From assembly GCF_000381745.1 (NCBI RefSeq), contig NZ_KB907021.1, forward strand, positions 1-36,118: a stretch of 36,118 bases of DNA, in the 5' to 3' direction. The stretch comes from Psychromonas ossibalaenae ATCC BAA-1528 (GTDB lineage Bacteria; Pseudomonadota; Gammaproteobacteria; Enterobacterales; Psychromonadaceae). The notes below the pieces were generated by a model that saw nothing but the letters and a program-made list of their open reading frames with translations, had not been told where the DNA came from and searched no databases. Position numbers and translations under genes: made by a program. Every line of letters starts with the position of its first letter. The stretch's first letter is position 1. Shown piece after piece: positions 9,333 through 18,820 of this stretch.

Positions 9333-9803
9333 TCAGGCAGGTTCACTGTGCAGCATATGTAATAGAGAACGCCCTACTAACATATCTACATCGGCAAGCG
9401 CTTCTGCACCTAGTTTAAGCTCGACTAATGCTCTGAACCGCTCAACGGCATTAACAGCCAGTAATGAAGGCTGATCTTCAGCAATATGTACAAATAACAT
9501 TTTCATAATGTTACAGAAAACAATCTCCTGCAGAGCTGACTCCCAGCTGCGGATAAACTCTTCTCGTCCGGCATCGAGCTGCAGATAATCTATAAAGATA
9601 GGCATTACCCGGCCTTGAAGTGCTTCTAAAAAACACTCACGTGACGGGTAATATCCCTGAATAGTGGATATTTTCATTGCCGATAAAATAGAAATGCGTT
9701 CATATAAAATCCCGCTGTAGCCATCCTGCAAAAAAATATCCAGAATAATACCGTCAAGGCGCTGTTTATTTTTCTCTTTTTCCACTCGACTTATACGGGC
9801 CAT
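9333..9803 (-). CDS. TetR/AcrR-type transcriptional regulator
   Basis: The 156-residue protein begins MARISRVEKEKNKQRLDGIILDIFLQDGY, followed by a helix-turn-helix region with ISTIQGYYPSRECFLEALQG (about residues 44-64), the arrangement of TetR-family DNA-binding domains (the YYPSRE element corresponds to YxHFxxKE). The C-terminal ligand/dimer part is short, about 90 residues, compared with 120-140 in most members. GGAG lies 6 nt before the ATG. It stands alone and diverges from ettA; its ligand and targets cannot be read from the sequence. Confidence 0.75.
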   Translation of the reverse strand: MARISRVEKEKNKQRLDGIILDIFLQDGYSGILYERISILSAMKISTIQGYYPSRECFLEALQGRVMPIFIDYLQLDAGREEFIRSWESALQEIVFCNIMKMLFVHIAEDQPSLLAVNAVERFRALVELKLGAEALADVDMLVGRSLLHMLHSEPA

Positions 9804-10130
9804 ATTATCTCCATTTACTTCTTACTGGTCTTTAACTAAATGAGCTGAGTATATCAGCAGTCAAATATCATACTTGTGTTTCTGCGCACAGTTGCTGCCT
9901 TATATTAAAAAAATACATAAAGTTTACGGATAAAGTATTTGTGAAAATTATATGCAAGCCGTTATTCACCTTTCATACAGCAGGCACAACGGCGCAAAGC
10001 ATCACGATATAGTATAAATCTGCATTTACAGGTGCCTTTGTTCAACTTATCAAAGCAGATAGATTGACCTTTCTAATCACTAGCCCCTACAATACGTCAC
10101 TAATTTTTTTCCCTTATATAAAGGTTATTT
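9804..10130. other. Divergent promoter region between tetR-type gene and ettA
   Basis: These 327 bases separate two divergent genes and must carry both promoters. No clear operator palindrome or RNA element was recognised. Confidence 0.5.
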
Positions 10131-11795
10131 ATGGCACAGTTTATTTATAACATGAGTCAAGTGAGCAAGGTTGTTCCACCTAAGCGCACTATCCTCAAAG
10201 ATATCTCTTTAAGTTTCTTTCCCGGTGCAAAAATCGGTGTATTAGGTTTAAACGGCGCGGGTAAATCTACCCTGCTGCGTATTATGGCCGGCGTTGACAA
10301 AGAGTTTGAAGGTGAAGCGCGTCCGCTTGCCGGTACAAAAATAGGTTACCTGCCGCAGGAGCCGGTTTTAGATCTGCAGAAAAATGTCCGCGAAATTATT
10401 GAAGAAGCGGTCAGTGAAGTTAAAAATGCATTAACTGAACTTGACGGTGTTTATGCAGCCTACGCCGAAGAAGGTGCTGATTTTGATGCTTTGGCTAAAC
10501 GCCAGGGACAACTTGAAGCAATCATCGAAACGCACGACGGCCATAACTTGGAGAACCAGCTGGAGCGCGCGGCTGATGCACTGCGCCTTCCTGCCTGGGA
10601 TGCAAAAATAAACGTACTTTCCGGTGGTGAACGCCGCCGTGTTGCACTGTGCCGTTTACTGCTTGAAAAACCAGATATGCTGCTGCTGGATGAGCCTACC
10701 AATCACCTGGATGCAGAATCTGTCGCATGGCTTGAACGTTTCTTACATGATTACGAAGGTACCGTCGTGGCAATTACTCATGACCGCTACTTCTTAGATA
10801 ATGTAGCCGGCTGGATCTTAGAGCTGGACCGTGGTTACGGTATTCCCTGGGAAGGCAACTACTCATCATGGCTTGAACAGAAAGATGAACGTTTACGTCA
10901 GGAAGGTTCACAAGAGAAAGCCCGCCAGCGTCAAATTGAAAAAGAACTGGAATGGGTGCGCTCCAATGCTAAAGGCCGCCAGTCCAAAAGCAAAGCCCGT
11001 TTATCCCGCTTTGAAGAACTTAATAATCAGGATTTCCAGAAACGTAATGAAACTAATGAGCTGTTTATCCCGACAGGTCAGCGTTTAGGCGACCAGGTTA
11101 TTGACGTTACTAATCTTAAAAAATCATTTGACGGTCGTGTACTGATCGACGATTTGAGTTTTAAAATTCCGAAAGGTGCCATTGTCGGTATTATCGGCGC
11201 CAATGGTGCAGGTAAATCAACGCTGTTTAAAATGTTATCGGGTCAGGAAAAACCGGATGCGGGTGAAATCATCATCGGTGAAACCGTGCAGCTTGCCAGT
11301 GTTGAACAGTTCCGTGATCATATGGATGATAAAGTCAGCGTTTTCCAGGAAGTTTCCGGCGGCAGTGATATTATCAAAATCGGAACAATGGAAATTCCAA
11401 GCCGCGCATACCTGGGCCGCTTTAACTTTAAAGGCACAGATCAGCAGAAAATCGTCGGTCAGTTGTCCGGTGGTGAACGCGGACGTTTACATCTTGCTAA
11501 ACTGCTAAAATCCGGCGGCAACATGTTACTGCTCGATGAACCGACCAATGACCTGGATATCGAAACACTGCGTGCGCTGGAAGATGCGCTGCTTAGTTTT
11601 GCCGGTTGTGCCATGGTAATTTCCCATGACCGCTGGTTCCTGGATCGTATCGCAACACATATCATCGATTACCGTGATGAAGGTGTGGTTAACTTCTATG
11701 AAGGTAACTTCAGCGACTATGAAGAATGGTTGAAGAAAACCTTCGGCGCGGCGGCCGTTGAACCGCATCGCATTAAATACAAACGTATTTCGTAA
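10131..11795 (+). CDS. ettA: Energy-dependent translational throttle protein EttA (ABC-F)
   Basis: The 554-residue protein consists of two ABC ATPase domains without membrane segments. Walker A motifs are GLNGAGKST (about 43-51) and GANGAGKST (about 358-366); signature motifs are LSGGERRRVALCRLL and LSGGERGRLHLAKLL; Walker B motifs end in LLLDEPTNHLD and LLLDEPTNDLD. The charged linker (EKARQRQIEKELEWVRSNAK and following) is the P-site tRNA-interaction segment of ABC-F factors. EttA binds the ribosomal E site and gates entry into elongation by ATP/ADP ratio. Length equals that of E. coli EttA (555). It is monocistronic and followed by a terminator. Confidence 0.97.
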   Translation: MAQFIYNMSQVSKVVPPKRTILKDISLSFFPGAKIGVLGLNGAGKSTLLRIMAGVDKEFEGEARPLAGTKIGYLPQEPVLDLQKNVREIIEEAVSEVKNALTELDGVYAAYAEEGADFDALAKRQGQLEAIIETHDGHNLENQLERAADALRLPAWDAKINVLSGGERRRVALCRLLLEKPDMLLLDEPTNHLDAESVAWLERFLHDYEGTVVAITHDRYFLDNVAGWILELDRGYGIPWEGNYSSWLEQKDERLRQEGSQEKARQRQIEKELEWVRSNAKGRQSKSKARLSRFEELNNQDFQKRNETNELFIPTGQRLGDQVIDVTNLKKSFDGRVLIDDLSFKIPKGAIVGIIGANGAGKSTLFKMLSGQEKPDAGEIIIGETVQLASVEQFRDHMDDKVSVFQEVSGGSDIIKIGTMEIPSRAYLGRFNFKGTDQQKIVGQLSGGERGRLHLAKLLKSGGNMLLLDEPTNDLDIETLRALEDALLSFAGCAMVISHDRWFLDRIATHIIDYRDEGVVNFYEGNFSDYEEWLKKTFGAAAVEPHRIKYKRIS

Positions 11796-11820
11796 ATAGT
11801 ATTTAAAAAGCTAACAATGG

Positions 11821-11846
11821 AAGCCTCCTTACCCGGAGGCTTTTTT
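11821..11846 (+). terminator. Intrinsic terminator of ettA
   Basis: AAGCCTCC, loop TTACCC, GGAGGCTT and then a T run form a canonical hairpin 26 nt after the ettA stop. Confidence 0.92.
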
Positions 11847-11879
11847 ATTCCTGCCGGAAACTTCTTTCAGGACGGGCAG

Positions 11880-12524
11880 CTAAAACTTATACATAGCACC
11901 AAGGTAGAGGGTGCCTATTTGTGAAATATAAGCCGAGTTATCCTTGTTATTGTAAATAGAAGACAGAGTTGTTGAGTACATGTCAGCTTCAAAAGCTAAG
12001 CGGAAGGTTAATCCACTGGCAGTAGAAGGCTGGTATTCTCCGCCGAAACCATAATGAAAAGCCAGACGGGTATCATCATTAAACATAACTTCTGACTGTC
12101 TTAAATCTATCACCGACAGTCCTGCTATACCAAAGGCGCGTAATCCGGTATCAAATGTGTAACCAATGTTAGTGGCAACAGCGAAGGCACGAGGCGATAA
12201 ACTCCCTGTACTGCTGCTGCCCGCTTTAGGTCTTAAATCACCGTAATCGCTGTAACTCACCTCAACACCAACAATCCGGTTGATATTAACCCCGCTGTAA
12301 ATTTTAACTGCGGTATTTTTACTTTCTAAATCAGAGGTATAACTAATCGAGTCATGATCGTCGTCAATAACAGCATTCCAATAGTTAGAAACCCCGGCCC
12401 CAAGACCGATGTAAAATCCGGATAACTCTGGTTTTGCTATCAGACTGCTGTGATAAGGTGACTCGTCTGCGCTCAACTGAAAACTAAGCAGCAGTGCGGC
12501 AGAAGTGCATAAAACTTTTTTCAT
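11880..12524 (-). CDS. Small outer-membrane beta-barrel protein (OmpA/OmpW-like fold)
   Basis: The preferred start is the ATG at 12522-12524, which has AAGGGA 6 nt upstream and gives a signal peptide (MKKVLCTSAALLLSFQLSA). An upstream in-frame ATG at 12557 would add 11 residues ahead of it and spoil the signal. The mature part alternates Gly/aromatic strands (GFYIGLGAGVSNYW, VKIYSGVNINRIVGVEVSYSDYG, AFAVATNIGYTFD), and the last residue is Phe, both typical of outer-membrane barrels of about 200 residues. The function is unknown; this family includes surface-exposed OmpA-like and attachment proteins. It stands alone, convergent with ettA. Confidence 0.8.
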   Translation of the reverse strand: MKKVLCTSAALLLSFQLSADESPYHSSLIAKPELSGFYIGLGAGVSNYWNAVIDDDHDSISYTSDLESKNTAVKIYSGVNINRIVGVEVSYSDYGDLRPKAGSSSTGSLSPRAFAVATNIGYTFDTGLRAFGIAGLSVIDLRQSEVMFNDDTRLAFHYGFGGEYQPSTASGLTFRLAFEADMYSTTLSSIYNNKDNSAYISQIGTLYLGAMYKF

Positions 12525-12919
12525 CTTAAATCCCTTCTCAATTTCAACAGCGGACACGCAGGCAACTGAATAATCTAAATATCAGCATCCATACATATAT
12601 TATAAAAAAATCACAAATCATTAACGTTATGAAGATTGTAAGCAATGGGAGTAGATAAAGGCAAGAATCAACAGTCGACATAATTAACTTTTAATACTTC
12701 GAGAGCTTAATAATATTAAGATAAATGGATTATTAAAACTACTATTGTGATCTGCCTGCTTCCCGTGTAATCTTCGCCCGATTATTCATCGTATCAGCAA
12801 ATATAGCGCCTTACGGCTCACTTCTGGACTCTGCTGCGGTAACAAAATATAACTTTATTAGGGTTCGATTGTTTTTTATGTCTAACCCTCTGTTTTAATG
12901 TAAAAAAGGATATAAATAG
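12525..12919. other. Divergent promoter region upstream of ackA
   Basis: These 395 bases separate the barrel-protein gene and ackA. A perfect short palindrome, CTTAATAATATTAAG, lies at 12706-12720. No known operator was identified with confidence. Confidence 0.45.
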
Positions 12920-14128
12920 ATGAGCGCTAAGCTAATTCTTGTACTTAACTGTGGTAGTTCTTCTCTGAAGTTTGCCATTATCGATACCACCAGTGGCGAT
13001 GAAAAAATTTCAGGCCTTGCTGAATGTCTGCATTTAGATGATGCACGTATCAAATGGAATCTTGAAGGCGTTAAGGGCAGTGCCGATTTAGGTACTGGTG
13101 CAGCTCATGAAGAAGCACTTAACTATATTGTTAGTGAACTGCTTTCTCAAAAACCTGAACTAAAAGAAAATCTTTTTGCAATCGGCCATCGTGTTGTACA
13201 CGGCGGTGAAAAGTTCACTTCATCTGTTGTTATTACAGATGAAGTAATGAAAGGTATCGAAGAGTGTGTGGCACTTGCACCTTTACATAACCCTGCTCAC
13301 CTGGTTGGTATTCGTGCAGCTCAACACGCTTTCGCATCACTGCCGAACGTAGCTGTATTCGACACTGCATTCCACCAGACAATGCCTGAAGAAGCGTTCT
13401 TATACGCACTGCCGTACAAACTTTACCGCGAAAGCGGTGTACGTCGTTACGGTATGCATGGTACAAGCCATTACTACATCAGCCTGCAGGCTGCTGAAGT
13501 ACTAAACAAACCAGTTAATGAATTAAATATTATTAACTGTCACCTAGGTAACGGCGGCTCTGTTTGTGCGATTAAAAACGGTATTTCTGTTGACACTTCT
13601 ATGGGCATGACTCCGTTAGAAGGTTTAGTAATGGGTACTCGCTGCGGCGATATGGATCCTGCTGTTATCTTCCATCTGCATGATGAACTAGGTTACAGCC
13701 TGGAAGAAATCAATACCATGCTGACTAAAGAATCAGGTCTGTTAGGTCTGACTGAAAAAACGTCTGATTGTCGTTTTGTCGAAGATAACTACGAAACAGA
13801 TACAGCAGCTAAACGTGCAATGGATCTTTACTGCTACCGTCTTGCTAAATATATCGCCAGCTACACAGCAGCTTTAGACGGTCGTTTAGACGCAGTCGTA
13901 TTCACTGGCGGTATCGGTGAAAATTCAGCACCTATCCGTAAGCTGACACTAGAACGCTTAAGCTTATTAGGTTTCAAAGTTAATGAAGAAGCTAACCTGG
14001 CAAACCGCTTTGGTAAAGAATCTAACCAGGGCATCATTACTGATGAAAACAGCACAGTTGCTATGGTAATTCAAACTAACGAAGAATGGGTTATTGCTCA
14101 CGATACGCTAGACTTAGTATCTAAATAA
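12920..14128 (+). CDS. ackA: Acetate kinase
   Basis: The 402-residue cytoplasmic enzyme converts acetyl phosphate and ADP to acetate and ATP, reversibly. The N-terminal phosphate loop [14 protein letters not shown], the catalytic [10 protein letters not shown] region, the [22 protein letters not shown] signature and [10 protein letters not shown] are all intact. AAAGGA lies 9 nt before the start. In most relatives ackA is followed by pta; here a terminator comes directly after and the next gene is on the other strand, so pta must be elsewhere or this is a second ackA copy. Confidence 0.97.
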   Translation: MSAKLILVLNCGSSSLKFAIIDTTSGDEKISGLAECLHLDDARIKWNLEGVKGSADLGTGAAHEEALNYIVSELLSQKPELKENLFAIGHRVVHGGEKFTSSVVITDEVMKGIEECVALAPLHNPAHLVGIRAAQHAFASLPNVAVFDTAFHQTMPEEAFLYALPYKLYRESGVRRYGMHGTSHYYISLQAAEVLNKPVNELNIINCHLGNGGSVCAIKNGISVDTSMGMTPLEGLVMGTRCGDMDPAVIFHLHDELGYSLEEINTMLTKESGLLGLTEKTSDCRFVEDNYETDTAAKRAMDLYCYRLAKYIASYTAALDGRLDAVVFTGGIGENSAPIRKLTLERLSLLGFKVNEEANLANRFGKESNQGIITDENSTVAMVIQTNEEWVIAHDTLDLVSK

Positions 14129-14148
14129 TTTCTACTAAGTCCTAAAAA

Positions 14149-14177
14149 GCCTCCGATTGATTCGGGGGCTTTTTTTT
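14149..14177. terminator. Bidirectional intrinsic terminator between ackA and the TSUP gene
   Basis: GCCTCCGA, loop TTGA, TTCGGGGGC followed by T8 ends ackA on the plus strand. The AAAAA before the stem supplies a T run for the minus strand, where a convergent gene stops at 14218. Confidence 0.92.
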
Positions 14178-14217
14178 ATCTTTAATAAAGGAACGGTGCT
14201 GAAACAACCCACTATAC

Positions 14218-14991
14218 TCAAGAAAGCAGCAGGTACTGACTGGAAAGCAGCTTTACGCTCATTAAAACGGACATACTGACTACCAGGGGCTTGATCATTT
14301 TAGTCCCTTTAGTTAATACCAGTCGAGAGCCAAGTGTTGCTCCCATCGCCTGCCCTATCAGCATTATCCCGCCTAACAGCCAGAAAACCTTACCGCCGAG
14401 AGCAAAAAAGATTAACGATGCAATATTCGTTGAGAAGTTAAGCACTTTGGCATGGGCTGTTGCTTTAGCTAAACCGTACCCGGACAGAGACACAAAGGCT
14501 AAAGCAAAAAAACTACCGGTCCCCGGCCCGAAGAAGCCGTCATATAATCCCACTCCCAAAGCAGCTGTTAACGCAAACAGCCCTGGAGTTAACACCTGGT
14601 GACGATCATCTTCGCTGATCTTTTTAGAAAAAAGAAAGTACCCGCCAATGGTCAGCATTAAAAATGGCAGCAGCATCTCTAATACAGCAATATCAATCAG
14701 CTGTACTGCTACCGTACCTAATGCAGCCCCCACAAAAGCACACAGTATCGCCAACTTCATCTCACTCAGTTTAACCATTCCCTTGCGCACAAAATAAAAG
14801 CTGGCAAAGAAGCTGCCGCCGCAGGCCTGAAGCTTATTTGTGCCCAAAGCGGCCGTAGGCGGCAGCCCTGCCCACATTAAAGCAGGAATTGTTAACAAAC
14901 CGCCGCCGCCGGCAATCGCATCAATAAAACCTGCCAAAACCGCAACGGCAAACAGCAGAGCGATAATTTCGTAGGAAAATTCAAATAACAT
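14218..14991 (-). CDS. TauE/SafE (TSUP) family inner-membrane transporter
   Basis: The 257-residue, highly hydrophobic protein with about eight membrane helices carries the family-typical segment GFIDAIAGGGGLLTIPALMWAGLPP and GTNKLQACGGSFFASF near its N-terminus, and DGFFGPGTGSFFALAF in the second half (the internal repeat of TSUP). Members export sulfite, sulfoacetate or other small anions; the substrate cannot be inferred here. It is divergent from a LysR-type regulator only 128 bases away, which is a common arrangement for a regulator and its target. Confidence 0.88.
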   Translation of the reverse strand: MLFEFSYEIIALLFAVAVLAGFIDAIAGGGGLLTIPALMWAGLPPTAALGTNKLQACGGSFFASFYFVRKGMVKLSEMKLAILCAFVGAALGTVAVQLIDIAVLEMLLPFLMLTIGGYFLFSKKISEDDRHQVLTPGLFALTAALGVGLYDGFFGPGTGSFFALAFVSLSGYGLAKATAHAKVLNFSTNIASLIFFALGGKVFWLLGGIMLIGQAMGATLGSRLVLTKGTKMIKPLVVSMSVLMSVKLLSSQYLLLS

Positions 14992-15119
14992 TGATTAAAA
15001 CTCCATCTGTTAGGATAAAAAGTACAGTGCTATTAAACTTGGTTTGCACAAATACTACAAAGGAGTTATGTTCTTAACAGCGTGAGAAATACTCACACAA
15101 AACAACTTTGGAAATTATT

Positions 15120-16007
15120 ATGCATTCAAGTTTTCCACCTCTTAATTCGTTACTTGCATTTGAATCCGCTTCAAGACACCTGAGTTTCAGCAGAGCAGCA
15201 GATGAACTTTTTGTCACACATGGAGCAATCAGTAAACAGATAAAAGGTCTGGAAAACCATCTCGGCGTCGCACTTTTTCTACGCAGCCACCGCAAGCTGG
15301 CACTTACCGATGACGGTAAACGTTATTTACCGCAAATCCAGAGTGCTCTACAGACTATCAGCCATGCAACTGATGAAATAAAGTCACAACAGATGCATGC
15401 ACAGACGTTAGCCATTAACGTGCTTCCTAGTCTGACTATTAACTGGCTTATTCCAAGAATGGAGGAGTTTAAACAGCGTTATCCACATCTCTATGTAGAT
15501 CTTTCAATTGGGGATTTTGCTGTGGATTTTGAACAGACCCGCTGTGATATTGCTATTCGAAGTGCTACCAGGAGCCCTAAAGACTGCAGTTATATAAAGC
15601 TGATGGATGAAGATTTATGCCTGGTTTGTGCGCCGCAGCTGGCCGCCCAACTAAAAAGCATCGATGATATTAACCATATGACCCTGCTCAAACATACTAC
15701 TCGTTCGGAGTTATGGCCGTACTGGTCAGAAAAAGTAGGATTAACACTAACCGCACAACAGCAGTTCGGCATGGAGCATTTTTATATGCTCAGTCAAGCA
15801 GCCGCCAGCGGCATGGGGGTCGCACTTATTCCGCGATTTTTTATTGAAGAACAGCTCGCAGACGGCAGTCTGGTAATTCCCTTTTCCAGCAGTTTCATCA
15901 GCCCCTACAGCTATTATGTACTGACCCCAAAATCTGCCAACCTGCCCTTAAAAGCACAGGTATTTATTGACTGGCTGCTGGAGTTGTTTTCTCCCTATCG
16001 TAATTAA
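15120..16007 (+). CDS. LysR-family transcriptional regulator (GcvA-like)
   Basis: The protein of 295 residues has an N-terminal winged helix-turn-helix (LNSLLAFESASRHLSFSRAADELFVTHGAISKQIKGLENHLGV, of which residues about 8-65 form the domain) and a C-terminal periplasmic-binding-like effector domain (from about 90). The PLNSLLAFESASRHLSF opening is that of the GcvA/AmpR-type branch. ATG at 15120 with GGA 7 nt upstream is preferred over a TTG at 15108 that lacks a ribosome site. The divergent TSUP transporter is its likeliest target. Confidence 0.88.
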   Translation: MHSSFPPLNSLLAFESASRHLSFSRAADELFVTHGAISKQIKGLENHLGVALFLRSHRKLALTDDGKRYLPQIQSALQTISHATDEIKSQQMHAQTLAINVLPSLTINWLIPRMEEFKQRYPHLYVDLSIGDFAVDFEQTRCDIAIRSATRSPKDCSYIKLMDEDLCLVCAPQLAAQLKSIDDINHMTLLKHTTRSELWPYWSEKVGLTLTAQQQFGMEHFYMLSQAAASGMGVALIPRFFIEEQLADGSLVIPFSSSFISPYSYYVLTPKSANLPLKAQVFIDWLLELFSPYRN

Positions 16008-16078
16008 GTAGATACCATTAATCACTTTAAGACGTCCTCTATAGACCGGCGGCGGGGGCAACTTTCTGCCAAATAATA

Positions 16079-16273
16079 TTATTCATTAATGACTTTAACA
16101 CGCCCTACTGCACCACTTTCTAAACGCACTTTAATACCGTGGGGATGACTCGGCGAGTTAGTCAGAATGTCTTTAACTATTCCGTCAGTCAGTCTGCCGC
16201 TGCGCTGTTCCTGTTTTAAAACAATCGATACCGATAAGCCTTTTTTGATATCAGACCTGCTAGTTCCATTCAT
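16079..16273 (-). CDS. YwbE-family small protein
   Basis: The 64-residue protein carries the conserved core of the YwbE family: IKKGLSVSIVLKQEQRSG, then IVKDILTNSPSHPHGIKVRL and GAVGRVKVI. The role is not established; the compact beta-rich sequence resembles a small RNA-binding-like barrel, which is only an inference. AGGA lies 9 nt upstream of the ATG. It is a single gene, convergent with the LysR gene. Confidence 0.88.
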   Translation of the reverse strand: MNGTSRSDIKKGLSVSIVLKQEQRSGRLTDGIVKDILTNSPSHPHGIKVRLESGAVGRVKVINE

Positions 16274-16377
16274 ATATATTATCCTGTTAAGTGTTTTAAT
16301 GCAGAAGTTTGCCTTAAGGTAGGCATGATGGTCAATAGTGCTTACCTATTTACAAAGCATGATTATTAATAATAAGA

Positions 16378-16414
16378 CAAAAAAAAGCCTCGCCCTATTT
16401 TAAAGGGAGAGGCT
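16378..16414 (-). terminator. Intrinsic terminator of the EEP-lipoprotein gene
   Basis: On the minus strand AGCCTC-CCCT pairs with AGGGC-GAGGCT around an A/T loop and is followed by T8. It lies 23 nt after the stop at 16437. Confidence 0.9.
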
Positions 16415-16436
16415 GACTTTTTATTAAACTGCAGGT

Positions 16437-17843
16437 TTAAAGTGCTACATCAATCCATACTAGACGGTGATCTGAAGAGATGTCTTTACCGCCCCCCTCT
16501 TCACCAACATTAAGATCATTCATCAGCATACGCCCTTCTTCGAAGGTTGCAGGCCAGAAAACACCAGAATCAGTTATGGTTAAGTCACTTGACGGGATCG
16601 TATAATCCATACGTAGTCCACCATCACCGGTAATACGGTCAGGATAAGTGGTATCCCAATTCTCTTCTTTACACTCACCCAGAGTAATACATTCTGGACC
16701 GCCGTAACTAATTGGTGCATATACACCGTTTGTCGCGTCCACATTAACATGTTCACTGTTCAACAGGTCATTAATAGCAGTTAAATCGCCGTCGCCGCTG
16801 ATCGGATCTGCGTTTAGATCCCCCATCACAACAAAAGATGCGTCTTCAGATAATCCGCCAGTTAGACCTTTATCATCATAGATGTAATCGCCGCTGCCGT
16901 TACCCGCGACATAGTCTAACCAGAAATCAACTTCCGCGCGGTTAAGCATCTTATTGTTTTCTGTCCACGTATCAAAAACCGGCGGTGTCGGATGAGACAT
17001 TAATAAATGAACCACTTTATCGCCATTTTCTGTTGGAATGATAATCGGCGCATCAACATGATTTTTAGACGACATCGGTTTTTCAGCCCATGCTTCTGCT
17101 GTATACCACTCATCACCACATGCCAGTCCTCCTGGAATAGCATCCGGATCATCACAGTTAGTGACTACTGGATTCGTTTCACCGGGCATATCTTTCCATT
17201 TAAAGGTCTGGAAAGTACGTACGTTATCTTCATCAATTGGATACATTGATAATAACGCAAACGCATACTGGCCATGGTAAAAACCAAAGCCCCATGCATC
17301 ATCAGGACCACCGTCAATATTGCCGTCACGATTCAGATCATGGCCGCTCATTAAACCGGTATTAGTCTGGTAATTATCAGAATACGGGAACTCAATCGGC
17401 TCAAGCATGCGCTCTTCGGTAGAGCTTGCACCTTCAGCCTTTTGCGCCACAGCTAAATAGTTTTTCTGGAAGCCTAACAGGGCAGTCGTATCTTCAGCAA
17501 TACCATCATTATTAAATTCATTCATCAAGATCACAGCTGGACGCTCTGTCTGGATAACCGCGGCCACATTACGAATCTGAATAACTTTTTCTGCAACGCC
17601 TTTATCTTCTAGCGATAAGCTGTCATCAAACCAACCGGCAATTAATACGTCCTGCTCTGCTTTAGTCAGAGTCATTTCATCAACCAATTGCCCGAATGTA
17701 GAACGATCGAATGATAAATTGTAAGCAGATATTCGAACAACCGTATCTTCCGGGACCGGTTCTACAACTGGAGCTTCGCTGTTACAACCTGTTAATAACG
17801 CAAGTGATATCGCAGCTGCGGCTGCCGTTTTAATTAATTTCAT
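16437..17843 (-). CDS. Endonuclease/exonuclease/phosphatase-fold lipoprotein
   Basis: The 468-residue protein starts with a lipoprotein signal (LALLTGC, lipid-anchored Cys20). The body has the catalytic elements of the endonuclease/exonuclease/phosphatase superfamily: SAYNLSF (N42), LMNEF (E109), GDLNADP (D342, N344), RMDY (about 411-414) and the C-terminal SSDHRLV with D458-H459. Relatives are periplasmic or surface phosphodiesterases, nucleases or phosphatases, often expressed by marine bacteria to gain phosphate; the substrate here is unknown. It ends at its own terminator. Its upstream region has no copy of the GCGCTT palindrome close to the start, so membership of the adjacent glucan regulon is doubtful. 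Confidence 0.85.
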   Translation of the reverse strand: MKLIKTAAAAAISLALLTGCNSEAPVVEPVPEDTVVRISAYNLSFDRSTFGQLVDEMTLTKAEQDVLIAGWFDDSLSLEDKGVAEKVIQIRNVAAVIQTERPAVILMNEFNNDGIAEDTTALLGFQKNYLAVAQKAEGASSTEERMLEPIEFPYSDNYQTNTGLMSGHDLNRDGNIDGGPDDAWGFGFYHGQYAFALLSMYPIDEDNVRTFQTFKWKDMPGETNPVVTNCDDPDAIPGGLACGDEWYTAEAWAEKPMSSKNHVDAPIIIPTENGDKVVHLLMSHPTPPVFDTWTENNKMLNRAEVDFWLDYVAGNGSGDYIYDDKGLTGGLSEDASFVVMGDLNADPISGDGDLTAINDLLNSEHVNVDATNGVYAPISYGGPECITLGECKEENWDTTYPDRITGDGGLRMDYTIPSSDLTITDSGVFWPATFEEGRMLMNDLNVGEEGGGKDISSDHRLVWIDVAL

Positions 17844-18820
17844 TTTTTAACTCTATATTGATAATAATCTATAGCTGGTCCCTCAAGCTTTCGAGTGCAT
17901 TCTATAGAACAGAAACAGCAGAAACCATGCGCCAGATCTAACTTTTCGAGGTAGATATATTGGTTTTATTTGACCATATATTTTGTTGATGCCTTTTTAT
18001 TGATCAAAAACAAGGCGATAGCATCAATTTCACATTTAAAAACAAACTTAAACAAGGAACTACAGATGACGCGTCAAAATAAACAGAAAAAACACCACAC
18101 CTAACACTCGCTAGTTATTTGATAAATATTTTATATTTAATTTTATTCAACACCCAATAGTGAGTAACATATTGACAGCTAAGTATGATCAAATTTGACT
18201 CTGCATATCCCCCTTACGAATTTTAAACTCTATCGCAGCATACTCAGTATCAGCTGCCAAGTTTCACTTTTATCTCGACTAAATTTACTTTTAAAATTTA
18301 AGAAAAATCATTAGCAGACAGGACTTTATCGATAGAAAAACTATCGGCCTTGTAACCCTGATAATTGTTCGTTAATGAAGGTTATGGCTGTCTCAAGACT
18401 ATTTAAGCAATACAAACAGTCATATTCTACTAAGGGAAATCCACCTATTTGATACGTAATAAAATCCGTTATTAATACAACCCATTCAAAAGAATTGAAT
18501 TCAGCGGCGCATAATTAGTTATAAAAGAAAACACAGCTTCAAATTAAACAATAAATTAAAGCCTCTGAAATGAAAGCGCTTCCTTTTATTTATTTTTCAG
18601 GGTAATGTTGATAACTCACTGCTGTTGTTTAACAAAAACAGGCTGCAGAAAAGATAATTTCGCAACGGATTAAACACAAATTATTATTCATAGTTACTGC
18701 TTATTCTTAGCTAATATAAGCAATAAGCATGCAGCGTGAGACCTGCATCAATAATAACGAGCGTTTATTTAGCAGATACTCTTTTATGTACGATTGAGTA
18801 AAAGTAAAAAGGAATAGAAA
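17844..18820. other. Long divergent intergenic region at the left border of the glucan locus
   Basis: These 977 bases separate the EEP lipoprotein and the MalM-like gene. It contains one LacI-type operator (18572-18583) and otherwise AT-rich sequence without a supportable gene. A possible promoter for the MalM-like gene is TTGAAT at 18495 with TATAAA at 18520, but the 19-nt spacer is long. Confidence 0.5.
18572..18583. promoter_or_regulatory. LacI-type operator, site 1 (GAAAGCGCTTCC)
   Basis: One mismatch from the perfect palindrome GAAAGCGCTTTC. It lies about 240 nt upstream of the MalM-like gene, the only gene it can reasonably control. Confidence 0.75.

Noticed and set aside
9394-9408. 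GCAAGCGCTTCTGC inside the TetR-type gene, and similar AGCGCT words near 1896, 2634, 32912 and 33903
   Set aside because: They lie within coding sequence, match the palindrome less completely or in codon context, and are not next to promoters of glucan genes. The one at 32912 overlaps the lamB stop and is the least certain rejection.
12525-12557. Upstream ATG for the beta-barrel protein
   Set aside because: It would place 11 charged residues before a complete signal peptide, and AAGGGA fits the ATG at 12524.
15108-15119. TTG start for the LysR gene
   Set aside because: The ATG at 15120 has a properly spaced GGA, whereas the TTG lacks a ribosome site and adds four residues outside the usual N-terminus.
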